Numbered from the stretch's first letter, positions 7,071-15,615 are shown. The stretch is DNA of 39,545 nt from JAITMY01 sp031549685 (GCA_031549685.1 JAVBPG010000030.1:1-39545); one strand, 5' to 3'. Program-made: numbers and translations. Notes: generated from the letters alone by a model not told the origin.

Positions 7071-8903
7071 ATGGCAATTTTAAACGAACGTAGCAACATC
7101 GTCATCCGCTTTTCGGGCGACTCGGGCGATGGCATGCAGCTTACCGGAACACTTTTCTCCGACACCTCGGCGCTGCTGGGGTACAGCGTCGCCACCTTCC
7201 CCGACTACCCCGCCGAAATTCGCGCGCCGCAGGGCACCGTGGCCGGCGTATCGGGCTTTCAGGTACACTTTGGCGATAAAAAGGTAAACACCCCCGGCGA
7301 CTACTGCGACGTGCTGGTGGCAATGAACCCCGCAGCGCTGAAGGCAAACGCCAGGTGGGCCAAGAAAGACGCAACCATCATTTTAGATGTTGACACCTTT
7401 GACGAGCAGCACCTGAGCCGCGCAAACTTTTGCACCAACGACCCCATAGCCGAGCTGAAGCTGGAGGGCTACAACATCATTTGGGCACCCATTACTTCGC
7501 TTACAAAGAACACACTACAGGATTCCGGAGCCGACGCAAAAAGCATTCTGCGGAGCAAAAATATGTTTGCGCTCGGCATTTGCTACTACCTCTTCAACCT
7601 CACGCTGGAGCACTCCGAGGCCTACTTCGAGAGCAAGTTTAAGAAGAAGCCCGCGCTTATCGACATCAACAAGGCCGTGCTGAAGGGCGGCTACAACTAC
7701 GCCGCCAACACGCATGCTTTTACCAACACCTACAAGGTAGCGCCGGCGCAAATGGACAAGGGCGTTTACCGCACCGTCAACGGCAACGTGGCCACGGCGT
7801 GGGGGCTGATTGCCGCTGCCGAGAAGGCGGCCCTCAAGCTATTCTGCGGCTCCTACCCCATTACTCCCGCCACGGGAATTCTGGAGGAGCTTGCCGCGCG
7901 CAAGGATTTGGGCGTGGTAACGCTGCAGGCCGAGGACGAAATTGCGGGTATTTGTACCGCCATTGGCGCCTCCTTTGCCGGCAACCTCGCCGTTACCACC
8001 ACATCGGGCCCCGGGCTGGCGCTCAAGGGCGAGGCCATCGGCCTGGCGGTAATGACCGAGCTGCCGCTCGTGGTTGTAGATGTACAGCGCAGCGGCCCCT
8101 CAACCGGTATTCCCACCAAAACCGAGCAGTCGGATTTGATGCAGGCGCTCTACGGCCGCAACGGCGAAAGCCCGGTGGTGGTAATGGCGGCCAGCTCCCC
8201 ATCGGATTGCTTCAACGCCGCTTTTTACGCTGCAAAAATTGCGCTTGAGCACATGACGCCCGTCATACTGCTCACCGACGGGTTTATTGCCAACGGCTCG
8301 GAGCCCTGGAGGGTGCCGGACATGAAGGACTACCCCGTCATCGTTCCGCCCATTGTTCCCGAGGGCGAAACCGGCTACCTGCCCTACAAGCGCGACGAGC
8401 AGCGCCTGGCGCGCCGCTGGGCAATTCCCGGCACCAAAGGCCTGGAGCACCGCGTAGGCGGGTTGGAAAAGGATGCGCTGAAGGGCAGCGCCTCGCACGA
8501 TCCGCTCAACCACCAAAAGATGACCGACCTGCGCGCAGCCAAGGTGGAGCGTGTGGCAGCGTTTATTCCCGAGCAAAAGCTTATCGGCGAGCCCGATGGC
8601 GACCTGCTCGTTGTTGGCTGGGGCGGCACCTACGGGCACCTGCTGTCCGCCGTAACGCAAATGCAGGCCAAGGGAAAAAAGGTAAGCCTGGCGCACTTCA
8701 ACCACATCAATCCGCTACCCAAAAATACGGAGGCCGTGCTGAGCAAGTTCAAAAAAATTGTGGTGTGCGAGCTCAACATGGGGCAACTTGCGGGCGTGCT
8801 CCGCATGCACTTCCCGCACATACCCGTGCTGCAGTACAACAAGGTACAGGGGCTGCCCTTCACGGTGGAGGAGCTGGCGGCAAAGTTTGAGGCGCTGGTT
8901 TAA
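7071..8903 (+). CDS. korA: 2-oxoacid:ferredoxin oxidoreductase, fused gamma-alpha subunit (KorA type)
   Basis: Large subunit of an oxygen-sensitive enzyme that oxidatively decarboxylates a 2-oxoacid, probably 2-oxoglutarate, to acyl-CoA and passes electrons to ferredoxin. Residues 1 to about 190 are the gamma domain (NIVIRFSGDSGDGMQLTG at 8-25). From about 235 the alpha domain follows, with YPITPATGILEELA, TTSGPGLALKGEAIGLA and RSGPSTGIPTKTEQSDLMQAL, the regions that help hold thiamine diphosphate and CoA. The 610 residues match the fused KorA form common in Bacteroidota. korB follows after 156 nt. Substrate choice (2-oxoglutarate rather than pyruvate or branched-chain) is inferred from the family. 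Confidence 0.9.
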   Translation: MAILNERSNIVIRFSGDSGDGMQLTGTLFSDTSALLGYSVATFPDYPAEIRAPQGTVAGVSGFQVHFGDKKVNTPGDYCDVLVAMNPAALKANARWAKKDATIILDVDTFDEQHLSRANFCTNDPIAELKLEGYNIIWAPITSLTKNTLQDSGADAKSILRSKNMFALGICYYLFNLTLEHSEAYFESKFKKKPALIDINKAVLKGGYNYAANTHAFTNTYKVAPAQMDKGVYRTVNGNVATAWGLIAAAEKAALKLFCGSYPITPATGILEELAARKDLGVVTLQAEDEIAGICTAIGASFAGNLAVTTTSGPGLALKGEAIGLAVMTELPLVVVDVQRSGPSTGIPTKTEQSDLMQALYGRNGESPVVVMAASSPSDCFNAAFYAAKIALEHMTPVILLTDGFIANGSEPWRVPDMKDYPVIVPPIVPEGETGYLPYKRDEQRLARRWAIPGTKGLEHRVGGLEKDALKGSASHDPLNHQKMTDLRAAKVERVAAFIPEQKLIGEPDGDLLVVGWGGTYGHLLSAVTQMQAKGKKVSLAHFNHINPLPKNTEAVLSKFKKIVVCELNMGQLAGVLRMHFPHIPVLQYNKVQGLPFTVEELAAKFEALV

Positions 8904-8904
8904 A

Positions 8905-8925
8905 TTAGGGATTAGAGATTAGAGG
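8905..8925. repeat. TTAGRGR heptad array after korA
   Basis: Three units (TTAGGGA, TTAGAGA, TTAGAGG) begin one base after the korA stop codon. They are followed by a GTAGCA/GTAGGCA-like stretch at about 8936-8955. Confidence 0.65.
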
Positions 8926-9020
8926 GAGGAAAAGGAGTAGCAGTAGGCAGTAGCAGTGTGGGTGGGCCGGGGCTGTTACGCTGATGCTCTCGAGGTGGAG
9001 AGGCGAAGGCAGGGGAAGGA

Positions 9021-9056
9021 AAATAGTAAATGGTAAATCGTCAAATGGTAAATAAT
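9021..9056. repeat. AAATNNT heptad array before korB
   Basis: Five AAATNNT units (AAATAGT, AAATGGT, AAATCGT, then after one extra base AAATGGT and AAATAAT) end 3 nt before the korB ATG. The repeat creates two additional in-frame ATG codons at 9030 and 9045. Confidence 0.75.
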
Positions 9057-9059
9057 AAC

Positions 9060-10076
9060 ATGCTTTATACTGCACAAGATTTTAAGAGCGATGTCGAAGT
9101 TCGCTGGTGCCCGGGCTGCGGCGACCACGCCATATTAGCCTCAGCGCAGCGCGTGCTGCCCGAGGTTTCGCAGCTGCTGAACCAGCCTAAGGAAAACTTC
9201 GCATTCATTTCCGGAATCGGTTGCTCATCGCGCTTTCCGTACTACATGCACACCTACGGCATGCACAGCATTCACGGTCGTGCAACCGCCATTTCTACCG
9301 GCGTAAAGGTGGCCAACCCCAAGCTCAGCGTGTGGCAGGTAACCGGCGACGGCGATGCCTTAGCCATTGGCGGCAACCACTTCATCCACGCCATTCGCCG
9401 CAACATCAACATCAACATTTTGTTGTTCAACAACGAGATTTACGGCCTTACCAAGGGGCAATACTCTCCCACCTCCAAGCTGGGGTTGATAACCAAAACA
9501 TCGCCCTTCGGCACGGTGGAGCGCCCGTTTAACCCCGGTGAGCTGGTCATCGGCGCCACCGGCACCTTCTTTGCCCGCTCGCTCGATGCCGAAGTAAAGC
9601 TCACCTCGGAGTGCATGAAGGCAGCCGCCTTGCACGGCGGCTGCTCGGTGGTGGAGGTGCTGCAAAACTGCGTTATATTTAACGACAAAACCCACGAGGC
9701 ATTTGCCGCCAAAGATGTGCGCGAGGAGAAAACCATTGTGCTGCGCCACGGCGAGCCCATGATTTTCGGTAAAAACAAGGACAAGGGGCTTGTGCTCGAG
9801 GGCACGGAGATCAAGGTGGTGCAGCTGGGCGAAAACGGTGCTACGGAGAAAAATATTCTGGTGCACAACGTTCACGAAAAAGACCCCGGCATACACACGC
9901 AGCTGGCCTCCATGAGCGGCCCCGACCTCCCCGTGGCCCTCGGCGTTATTCGCGCCATAGAGGACGACACCTACGACGACAAACTGCACGAGCAGGTAGC
10001 CCAAGTGCAAAGCAGGCGCTCCATTACCAACATGGACGAGCTGCTGCACAGCGGCGAGACCTGGGAGGTGAAGTAA
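9060..10076 (+). CDS. korB: 2-oxoacid:ferredoxin oxidoreductase beta subunit (KorB type)
   Basis: Thiamine-diphosphate-binding beta subunit that partners the product of the preceding gene. Seen in the 338 residues: the N-terminal cysteine motif WCPGCGDHAIL (about 16-26), FISGIGCSSRFPYY, and the ThDP/Mg motif starting GDGDALAIGGNHFIHA and ending NNEIYGLTKGQYSPTS. The family begins close to MLYTAQDFKSDVEVRW, so the ATG at 9060 is chosen. In-frame ATGs at 9030 and 9045 come from the AAATGGT repeat. No separate ferredoxin-like delta subunit is encoded beside the pair, consistent with the two-gene Kor type. Confidence 0.92.
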   Translation: MLYTAQDFKSDVEVRWCPGCGDHAILASAQRVLPEVSQLLNQPKENFAFISGIGCSSRFPYYMHTYGMHSIHGRATAISTGVKVANPKLSVWQVTGDGDALAIGGNHFIHAIRRNININILLFNNEIYGLTKGQYSPTSKLGLITKTSPFGTVERPFNPGELVIGATGTFFARSLDAEVKLTSECMKAAALHGGCSVVEVLQNCVIFNDKTHEAFAAKDVREEKTIVLRHGEPMIFGKNKDKGLVLEGTEIKVVQLGENGATEKNILVHNVHEKDPGIHTQLASMSGPDLPVALGVIRAIEDDTYDDKLHEQVAQVQSRRSITNMDELLHSGETWEVK

Positions 10077-10103
10077 GTAGGCGGTAGCCGTTTGCAGTAG
10101 GCA
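10077..10103. repeat. GTAGGCN heptad-like array after korB
   Basis: GTAGGCG and GTAGCCG follow the korB stop codon directly, and GTAGGCA closes the stretch after a 6-nt interruption. The same GTAGGCA unit recurs at 26477-26497 and, inverted, at 12658-12685 and 16643-16670. Confidence 0.55.
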
Positions 10104-10193
10104 ATAGCGTGGGCACACCTTGTCATCCTGCAAGGCGGGAAACCTGTCGAAGTGGTGTGGCGATGGAAATGGCAAACAAAAAACACAAGCGAC

Positions 10194-10907
10194 ATGATGA
10201 ATCTTCTTCTTATAAGCAACTCCACCAACGCAGGCGAGGGGTACCTCGAGTACTGCAAGCAAAGTATTGCGGATTTTCTGCAGCAGTACGGCGTTAACCG
10301 GGTGCTGTTTTTTCCATTTGCCGCCGTCAGCTTTTCGTATGATGAATATGAAAGGAAGGTTCAGGAAAAGTTATCTCCTCTCGGGGTGGAAGTAACGAGC
10401 ATCCACCGCTGCGCCGACACCCAAAAGGCCGTGGCTGAAGCGCAGGCCATAGTGGTGGGCGGAGGCAACACCTTTCATCTGCTCAAAAATATTCAGGATT
10501 TAGGCCTGGTGGAGGCCATTCACGAAAAGGTAAAAAGCGGTACGCCCTACGTAGGCTGGAGCGCAGGCAGCAACCTTGCCTGCCCCACCATTTGCACCAC
10601 CAACGACATGCCCATTGTGGAGCCCCGCAGCTTCTCCGCCTTTAACTTCATTCCCTTTCAAATCAACCCGCACTACCTCGATGCCCACCCCGACGGGCAC
10701 GCCGGCGAAACGCGAGAGCAGCGCATACAGGAGTACATCATAGCCAACCCGCAGCGCTACGTAGCGGGGCTGCGCGAGGCCTGCATGTTTACCTACGTTG
10801 ACGGGAAGCTGGAGCTGCATGGCAGCAGAACGCTACGCGTGTTTAAGCATGGGCAGGAGCCCAAGGAAGTGAAGGCGGGAGAAGATTTAGGATTTTTGTT
10901 GGGTTAA
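10194..10907 (+). CDS. pepE: Dipeptidase E (peptidase family S51)
   Basis: Cytoplasmic serine peptidase that releases N-terminal Asp from dipeptides (alpha-aspartyl dipeptidase). The 237-residue protein begins MMNLLLISNSTNAGEGYLEY. It has GGGNTFHLLK, then the nucleophile elbow GWSAGSNLACPT with the catalytic Ser, and NPHYLD with the probable catalytic His. The ATG at 10194 is used; 10197 is equally possible. An in-frame ATG at 10152 would add residues outside the family. It follows korB by 117 nt of repeat-rich sequence, and the downstream gene is convergent. Some family members are cyanophycinases, but the short length and N-terminus favour peptidase E. Confidence 0.9.
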   Translation: MMNLLLISNSTNAGEGYLEYCKQSIADFLQQYGVNRVLFFPFAAVSFSYDEYERKVQEKLSPLGVEVTSIHRCADTQKAVAEAQAIVVGGGNTFHLLKNIQDLGLVEAIHEKVKSGTPYVGWSAGSNLACPTICTTNDMPIVEPRSFSAFNFIPFQINPHYLDAHPDGHAGETREQRIQEYIIANPQRYVAGLREACMFTYVDGKLELHGSRTLRVFKHGQEPKEVKAGEDLGFLLG

Positions 10908-10915
10908 CAACTCCT

Positions 10916-10994
10916 TGTCATTGCGGGCTTGACCCGCAATCTCCAAATCAAAGAGTCTCTTGGCATGAGATTGCGGGTCAAGCCCACAATGACA
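10916..10994. repeat. Palindromic GTCATTGCGG repeat between convergent genes
   Basis: TGTCATTGCGGGCTTGACC at the left and GGTCAAGCCCACAATGACA at the right form nearly perfect inverted arms around a ~40-nt centre. It occupies most of the gap between the pepE stop (10907) and the end of the nuclease gene (11016), where it may also act as a transcript-end hairpin (inference). Confidence 0.8.
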
Positions 10995-11015
10995 GCTGCT
11001 ATGTAAGTACAGGCG

Positions 11016-11588
11016 CTACCCCTTTGCCTTAATAGCGTCGCGTATCTTCGAAGCCTCCTCGTAGTTCTCGGTTTCCACAGCCTCGTCAAGCAGGTGCTTA
11101 AGCTCATCAAGATTTTGGTGCGAATAGTCCGTGGCCGCAGTAAGCGGCTCATGCGCCTTATGCTCATCCTTAAAGTCGATGGCAATGCCGGCGGTGCCCA
11201 TGACCTCCTCGTTGGTGTAGATGGGGCAACCGAAGCGCAGCGCAAACACCACGGCATCGGAGGTACGCGCCTCAAGCGTTTTCTCCTCCACCCCGTTATC
11301 GCAGGCTATGCGCGTATAAAAAATTCCGCGCTCAACACCGTAAATGTAAACCTCCTTAATTTGTATGTCGAACAGCTCGGCAAACTGCGCAAACAGCTCG
11401 TGCGTCAGCGGGCGCGGCACCTGCATTTTTTCAATCTGCATGACAATGGCCTGCGCCTCGAAATCACCGATAATGAGCGGAATACGCCTATTTCCGTTAA
11501 CCTCCTCCAGTATCAGCGCGTACGCCCCCGACATGGTATGGCTCAATGAAATTCCAAGTACGCGGAGTTGTATTTTTTGTTGCGACAT
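11016..11588 (-). CDS. Bifunctional nuclease family protein (DUF151) with UVR motif
   Basis: A 190-residue protein. Residues 1 to about 130 form the bifunctional nuclease (BFN/DUF151) domain: LGISLSHTMSGAYALILEE, RIPLIIGDFEAQAIVMQIE, RPLTHELF and LEARTSDAVVFALRFGCPIY. The last ~35 residues contain a UVR motif (LKHLLDEAVETENYEEASKIRD), the helical module by which UvrB contacts UvrC. This two-part architecture is typical of Bacteroidota. Nuclease activity has been reported for a plant member, but the bacterial role is not established. The ATG at 11588 gives MSQQKIQLRVLGI. It is convergent with pepE. Confidence 0.88.
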   Translation of the reverse strand: MSQQKIQLRVLGISLSHTMSGAYALILEEVNGNRRIPLIIGDFEAQAIVMQIEKMQVPRPLTHELFAQFAELFDIQIKEVYIYGVERGIFYTRIACDNGVEEKTLEARTSDAVVFALRFGCPIYTNEEVMGTAGIAIDFKDEHKAHEPLTAATDYSHQNLDELKHLLDEAVETENYEEASKIRDAIKAKG

Positions 11589-11682
11589 AAGGTTCGATTA
11601 TGAAGTAATGGTTTACAAGATACAAACTTTACAGTATATGGCAAAATAAAAAAACGAACTACAAATTCAGCCAAGCGCCAAA

Positions 11683-11710
11683 TTCGTAATTCGTAATTTA
11701 TAATTTATAA
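11683..11710. repeat. TTNNTAA heptad array after the superoxide dismutase gene
   Basis: Two TTCGTAA units are followed by two TTTATAA units, then TTGATTA, which runs into the stop codon of the superoxide dismutase gene (11715-11717, minus strand). The same units recur at 13532-13566. Confidence 0.75.
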
Positions 11711-11714
11711 TTGA

Positions 11715-12350
11715 TTAGAAGCGGCTTTCAACCACCTTCCAGTCCACCAAATCCCAAAAGGCGTTGATGTGGTCGGCGCGGCGGTTCTGGTAGTCGAGGT
11801 AGTAGGCATGCTCCCACACATCGCAGCCAATCAAGGCCTGCTGGCCGCGCTTAAGCGGGTTGCCGGCATTCTGCTCCTGTGTAATGGCCAGGCTTCCGTC
11901 GGCGTTTTTTACCAGCCAGGCCCAGCCGGAGCCGAATAGCCCAACGGCAGCCTTATTGAACTGCTCCTTAAAGGCATCAAACGAGCCGAAGGTTTTATCA
12001 ATAGCCTCGGCCAGCTTGCCGGTAGGCTTTGCCTGCGGCGTAGGCGAGAGCTGCGCGAAGTAAAAGGTGTGGTTCCAAACCTGGCCTGCATTGTTGAAGA
12101 TAGCGCCTTCCGATTGCTTTACGATGGTTTCCAAGTCGGCATTCTCAAAAGGTGTACCCACGATCAGGTTGTTGAGGTTGTTCACGTAGGCTTGCAGGTG
12201 CTTGCCGTAGTGCAGCTCCATGGTTTGCTTGCTGATTTTTGGCGCAAGAGCATCCAGCTCGTACGACAATTTTGGTAGCTCGAATTTCATAGCATTAACA
12301 GTTAAGTTTGACACTAATAAAAACAATACTAAGGGAAAAAACTTTTTCAT
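11715..12350 (-). CDS. sodB: Superoxide dismutase (Fe/Mn) with N-terminal signal peptide
   Basis: Iron/manganese superoxide dismutase, converting superoxide to oxygen and hydrogen peroxide. Metal ligands are visible as His in MELHYGKHLQAY, His in NAGQVWNHTFYF, and Asp and His in DVWEHAYYLDYQNRR. The Gln of NAGQVWNH is placed as in iron-type enzymes. Unusually, the ATG at 12350 adds 20 residues with a Lys-Lys start, a hydrophobic core FFPLVLFLLVS and a cleavage-like VNA, which reads as a signal peptide. The usual cytoplasmic start would be the second ATG at 12290 (MKFELPKLSYELD). Both starts are plausible. I annotate the longer form because the extension is so signal-like. It is transcribed alone. 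Confidence 0.9.
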   Translation of the reverse strand: MKKFFPLVLFLLVSNLTVNAMKFELPKLSYELDALAPKISKQTMELHYGKHLQAYVNNLNNLIVGTPFENADLETIVKQSEGAIFNNAGQVWNHTFYFAQLSPTPQAKPTGKLAEAIDKTFGSFDAFKEQFNKAAVGLFGSGWAWLVKNADGSLAITQEQNAGNPLKRGQQALIGCDVWEHAYYLDYQNRRADHINAFWDLVDWKVVESRF

Positions 12351-12540
12351 GGCATTAGTATTTACAGGTTTTCACCAGCTAAGGTACACCTTATTTGCAG
12401 CCTTTGTTCAACGCTTATTGTTATTTACCATTCAACCGCTTTTCGCCTCCTTTTTTATATAGTTCAAAAGATTTATTTACAAATTTTTACCTTCCGAGCG
12501 TTAAGAAGACATTAACGAACACTACAATACATCTTTCAAC

Positions 12541-12572
12541 AAAAAAGCGCATCCCGCTTTGCCGTGATGCGC
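12541..12572 (-). terminator. Rho-independent terminator downstream of rlmB
   Basis: On the minus strand GCGCATC pairs with GATGCGC (12566-12572 with 12547-12553) and is followed by six T (12541-12546 read as A on the plus strand). It lies about 110 nt after the rlmB stop codon. Confidence 0.75.
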
Positions 12573-12657
12573 CTGTATTAAAATTCAACTCCGTAGGCAA
12601 AAACCTCTCACCACACCACTTCGACTGGCTCAGCGTGACAAGCCACTGCTACCCGCA

Positions 12658-12685
12658 TTGCCTACTGCCTACTGTAAAGTTGCCT
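12658..12685. repeat. CTGCCTA heptad-like array after rlmB
   Basis: Units TTGCCTA, CTGCCTA, CTGTAAA and GTTGCCT reach the rlmB stop codon. This is the inverted form of the GTAGGCA unit seen at 10077 and 26477. Confidence 0.6.
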
Positions 12686-13532
12686 ACTTGTTTCTCCGCT
12701 GCCTTACCACCTCAAACAGCGTAACGGCCGCGGCAGCGCTCACGTTGAGCGAGGCAATGCTTCCGCAAAGCGGAATTTTCACCAAAGCGTCGGCAGCGCG
12801 CACCACCTCGGGCGATATGCCGGTCTCCTCGGAGCCCATTACAATGGCGGTGGGCTTATCCAGCTCTACAGCGTACAAGTCGCTCTCGGCTTTTTCGGTG
12901 GCGGCAACAATTTGTATGCCGCTATCGCGCAAAAAGTAGATGGCGCTGCGCAGGCTTGGCACGCGGCACACGGGGACGATGTTTAACGCGCCCGCCGAGG
13001 TTTTGAGCGCATCGCCGTTGATTTGCGCGGCGCCCTTGGCAGGCACCACAATGGCGTGTACGCCGGCGCATTCGGCCGAGCGGGCTATGGCGCCAAAGTT
13101 GCGCACATCGGTTACGCCATCGAGCAGCAGCACAAGCGGCGTTTCGCCCTTTTCAATCACGCCTATCACGGTTTCCTCTAAGTTGGCGTACTCAATAAGC
13201 GAGGCAAAGGCCACCACGCCCTGATGATTTTTTTGCGTAAGCGCGTTCAACTTTTCAAACGGCACGTACTGCATGGGGATTTGGTGCTCGCCAACCAGCT
13301 CCAGCAGCTCGTGCGCCAGCTCGCCGTCCAGGCCTTTTTTGAGCATTACCTTGTCAATCTCACGACCGCTTTGTATGGCCTCAATCACCGGCCGTATGCC
13401 GAAAAGCATGTTCTCCGGCGCAGGCTTGCGGGGCTTGAAGAATGGCTTTTTGTTGAACTGGTTATTTGATGAGCCATGCTCATGGGAGCTCCGGCTCGCG
13501 TAGTCGTTGAACCGTTCGTCGTTGTTTCTCAT
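12684..13532 (-). CDS. rlmB: 23S rRNA (guanosine-2'-O)-methyltransferase, TrmH/SpoU family (RlmB-like)
   Basis: SPOUT-fold 2'-O-ribose methyltransferase that probably acts on 23S rRNA. Residues about 40-115 form the substrate-binding domain (MLFGIRPVIEAIQSGREIDKV begins it, ending NHQGVVAFAS). The SpoU motifs follow: motif 1 with NFGAIARSAECAGVHAIV, motif 2 AIVMGSEETGISPEV, and motif 3 IPLCGSIASLNVSAAAAV, which together make the knotted SAM site. The first 40 residues are a polar, Asn/Ser/Lys-rich tail of low complexity. The ATG at 13532 overlaps the first base of a heptad array. RlmB and TrmH-like assignments are hard to separate. The domain order favours RlmB. Confidence 0.88.
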   Translation of the reverse strand: MRNNDERFNDYASRSSHEHGSSNNQFNKKPFFKPRKPAPENMLFGIRPVIEAIQSGREIDKVMLKKGLDGELAHELLELVGEHQIPMQYVPFEKLNALTQKNHQGVVAFASLIEYANLEETVIGVIEKGETPLVLLLDGVTDVRNFGAIARSAECAGVHAIVVPAKGAAQINGDALKTSAGALNIVPVCRVPSLRSAIYFLRDSGIQIVAATEKAESDLYAVELDKPTAIVMGSEETGISPEVVRAADALVKIPLCGSIASLNVSAAAAVTLFEVVRQRRNK

Positions 13533-13566
13533 TCGTAATTCGTAATTTTTAATTCATAATTTATCA
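13532..13566. repeat. TTCGTAA-type heptad array at the rlmB start
   Basis: Five 7-nt units (TTCGTAA twice, then TTTTTAA, TTCATAA, TTTATCA) begin with the last base of the rlmB start codon. A CCGCCAGCGG-type hairpin follows at once (13566-13606). Confidence 0.75.
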
Positions 13567-13606
13567 ACGGGTCTTCCACCCCCGCCAGCGGGGGATAGCC
13601 TCCCCA
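13566..13606. repeat. Partial CCGCCAGCGG palindromic repeat
   Basis: Contains CCACCCCCGCCAGCGGGGG followed by ATAGCC, the same right half seen at 1122-1146. The left half of the longer 1032-1150 copy is missing. Confidence 0.7.
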
Positions 13607-13628
13607 TACTGCCAGCTGCCACTGCTCC

Positions 13629-15572
13629 TTAAATAAGTTCTCCCCACCTCCACATCAGGTCTTCCTGCTGCTTTTTGAGGGCGTTGTACTTGTCAAAAAA
13701 CTCAACGGTGGCTTTGCTTGGATTTTCGGCCAGCTCTGCATCCATGTTGGCCAGCTCGGCATCGCAGCTTTCTATTTGCTTTTCCAAATCCTCTCGCTGC
13801 TTTTGCAGCTTGCGCTGCTGCTTGTCCTGCTCCTTTTTTTCGGCGTAGGAAACTTCGGGTTTTGCGGGTTCGCTTTCCTTTTGGGGCTCCTCCTTTTTGG
13901 GGGCAGCCTTTGCCTCCGGAACAATTGCCGGCGCATTCTGCGCCTCCAGCTCCCGCATCGATTCCAGCTTCAGTTTCTGCATAAAATCCCAGATTCCGCC
14001 AAGGTGCTCCTTCACCTTCCCATCGCGGAATTCGTAAATTTTATCCACCAATCCATCCAAAAATTCACGGTCGTGCGATACCACTATCAGCGTTCCGTCG
14101 TACTTCATCAGCGCGTTTTTGAGAATATCCTTCGAGCGCATATCCATGTGGTTGGTAGGCTCGTCGAGCACCAGCAGGTTGTACGATTCCAGCATGAGGC
14201 GCGCCATGGCTAAGCGCGAGCGTTCGCCGCCGCTCAGCACGCGCACCTTTTTGTCCACATCATCTCCTCTGAACAAAAAGGCGCCCAGGATATCGCGCAG
14301 CTTCGTGCGAATTTCGCCCGTGGCCACGCGCTCCAGCGTATCATATACGGTAAAGTCGCCGTTCATCAGGTCGTCCTGGTTTTGCGCAAAGTAGCCGAGG
14401 TTTACGTTGTGCCCTAATATCGATTCGCCCTGCTCGTGGGGCAGCTGCCCCACAATAATGCGGCTCATGGTGGTTTTACCCTCGCCGTTGCGGCCGACAA
14501 AGGCAATGCGCTCGCCGCGCTCCACGCTGATTTCGGCGTGCGAAAAAATGACTTTTTCGCCAAATCGCTTTTGCACATCTTTGGCCAAGTAGACCACGTT
14601 GCCCGAGCGCGGCGCGGGCGGGAATTTTATGTTGAGCGCAACGGTGTCCTCATCGTCCACCTCAATCCTGTCAATCTTTTCGAGCTGCTTTATGCGCGAT
14701 TGCACCTGGTTCGACTTGGTGGCTTTATAGCGAAAGCGCTCAATAAAGTCCTCCGTTTTTTCAATCGCTTTCTGCTGATTGACGTATGCCGCCATCTGCT
14801 GCTCACGCCGCTCCTTGCGCAGCACCACGTACTTGGAGTACGACACGCGGTAGTCGTGCGCGCGCCCCAACAGCAGCTCCACCGTGCGGTTGGTTACGGC
14901 ATCGAGAAAAGCGCGGTCGTGCGAGATGAGAATAAGCGCGCCGGGGTACGATTTCAGGTAGTCCTCGAGCCACTGAATACTTTCGATGTCGAGGTGGTTG
15001 GTAGGCTCGTCGAGCAGAATCAGGTCGGGGTGCTGAAGCAGAATTTTCGCCAGCTCAATGCGCATACGCCAGCCGCCACTGAACTCGGTGGTTTGCCGCG
15101 TGAAGTCGCTGCGCTTGAAGCCCAATCCCATCAGGGCCTTCTCGGCCTCGCCCTCGCGGTTATCGCCGCCCAGCATGTGGTAGCGGTCGTTTACCTCGTG
15201 CAGCCGCTCAATGAGCTTCATGTAGGCGTCGCTCTCGTAGTCGGTGCGCTCGCCCAGCTCGCGGGTAATTTGCTCCTGCTTGTTTTCCAAATCCTGCAGG
15301 TGGGCAAAGGCCGTAAGCGCCTCCTCCATTACCGTTTTGCCATCGGCCACCTTCATTATTTGCGGCAGGTAGCCCACCTCAATCCCGTCGGGAATAGCCA
15401 CATGGCCCGCCGTGGGCGTTTGCAGCCCCTTCACTATTTTCAGCAGGGTCGATTTCCCTGCCCCGTTTTTCCCCACAAGGCCAATCCTGTCGCGCGGATT
15501 TACCATAAAGGTTACATCCTCGAATAGGCTTGCGCCGTTAAACGAAACCTCTAAATTACTGATTGAAACCAA
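13629..15572 (-). CDS. ABC-F family ATP-binding protein (Uup/YdiF-like)
   Basis: Soluble twin-ATPase ABC-F protein, a class that acts on the ribosome rather than in transport. Two nucleotide-binding domains are complete. NBD1 has Walker A GKNGAGKSTLL, signature FSGGWRMRIELAK and Walker B LILLDEPTNHLDI. NBD2 has GRNGEGKTTMS, LSGGERSRLAMAR and LLVLDEPTNHMDM. The linker between them is charged and helical. The C-terminus (from about residue 555) is a Lys/Glu-rich coiled coil (KKEQDKQQRKLQKQREDLEK). The start is TTG at 15572 (MVSISNLEVSFNG), since no ATG fits the conserved first strand. At 647 residues with the C-terminal coil it resembles Uup/YdiF more than EttA. No membrane segment is present. 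Confidence 0.9.
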   Translation of the reverse strand: MVSISNLEVSFNGASLFEDVTFMVNPRDRIGLVGKNGAGKSTLLKIVKGLQTPTAGHVAIPDGIEVGYLPQIMKVADGKTVMEEALTAFAHLQDLENKQEQITRELGERTDYESDAYMKLIERLHEVNDRYHMLGGDNREGEAEKALMGLGFKRSDFTRQTTEFSGGWRMRIELAKILLQHPDLILLDEPTNHLDIESIQWLEDYLKSYPGALILISHDRAFLDAVTNRTVELLLGRAHDYRVSYSKYVVLRKERREQQMAAYVNQQKAIEKTEDFIERFRYKATKSNQVQSRIKQLEKIDRIEVDDEDTVALNIKFPPAPRSGNVVYLAKDVQKRFGEKVIFSHAEISVERGERIAFVGRNGEGKTTMSRIIVGQLPHEQGESILGHNVNLGYFAQNQDDLMNGDFTVYDTLERVATGEIRTKLRDILGAFLFRGDDVDKKVRVLSGGERSRLAMARLMLESYNLLVLDEPTNHMDMRSKDILKNALMKYDGTLIVVSHDREFLDGLVDKIYEFRDGKVKEHLGGIWDFMQKLKLESMRELEAQNAPAIVPEAKAAPKKEEPQKESEPAKPEVSYAEKKEQDKQQRKLQKQREDLEKQIESCDAELANMDAELAENPSKATVEFFDKYNALKKQQEDLMWRWGELI

Positions 15573-15583
15573 AATACGAACAA

Positions 15584-15611
15584 TTACGAATTACAAATTA
15601 CGAATTACGAA
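15584..15611. repeat. TTACRAA heptad array upstream of the ABC-F gene
   Basis: Four contiguous units (TTACGAA, TTACAAA, TTACGAA, TTACGAA) lie 11 nt upstream of the TTG start. The unit is the reverse complement of the TTCGTAA unit seen at 11683 and 13532. Confidence 0.75.
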
Positions 15612-15615
15612 TGGG

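Noticed and set aside
9360..10262. A 300-codon minus-strand frame over korB
   Set aside because: Antisense shadow. korB on the plus strand has all the ThDP-binding motifs.
14436..15527. A 363-codon open frame on the plus strand, antisense to the ABC-F gene
   Set aside because: It is a mirror of the GC-rich ABC-F coding sequence. The opposite strand carries complete Walker and signature motifs, and the plus-strand translation is a His/Val/Leu-rich string with no domain.
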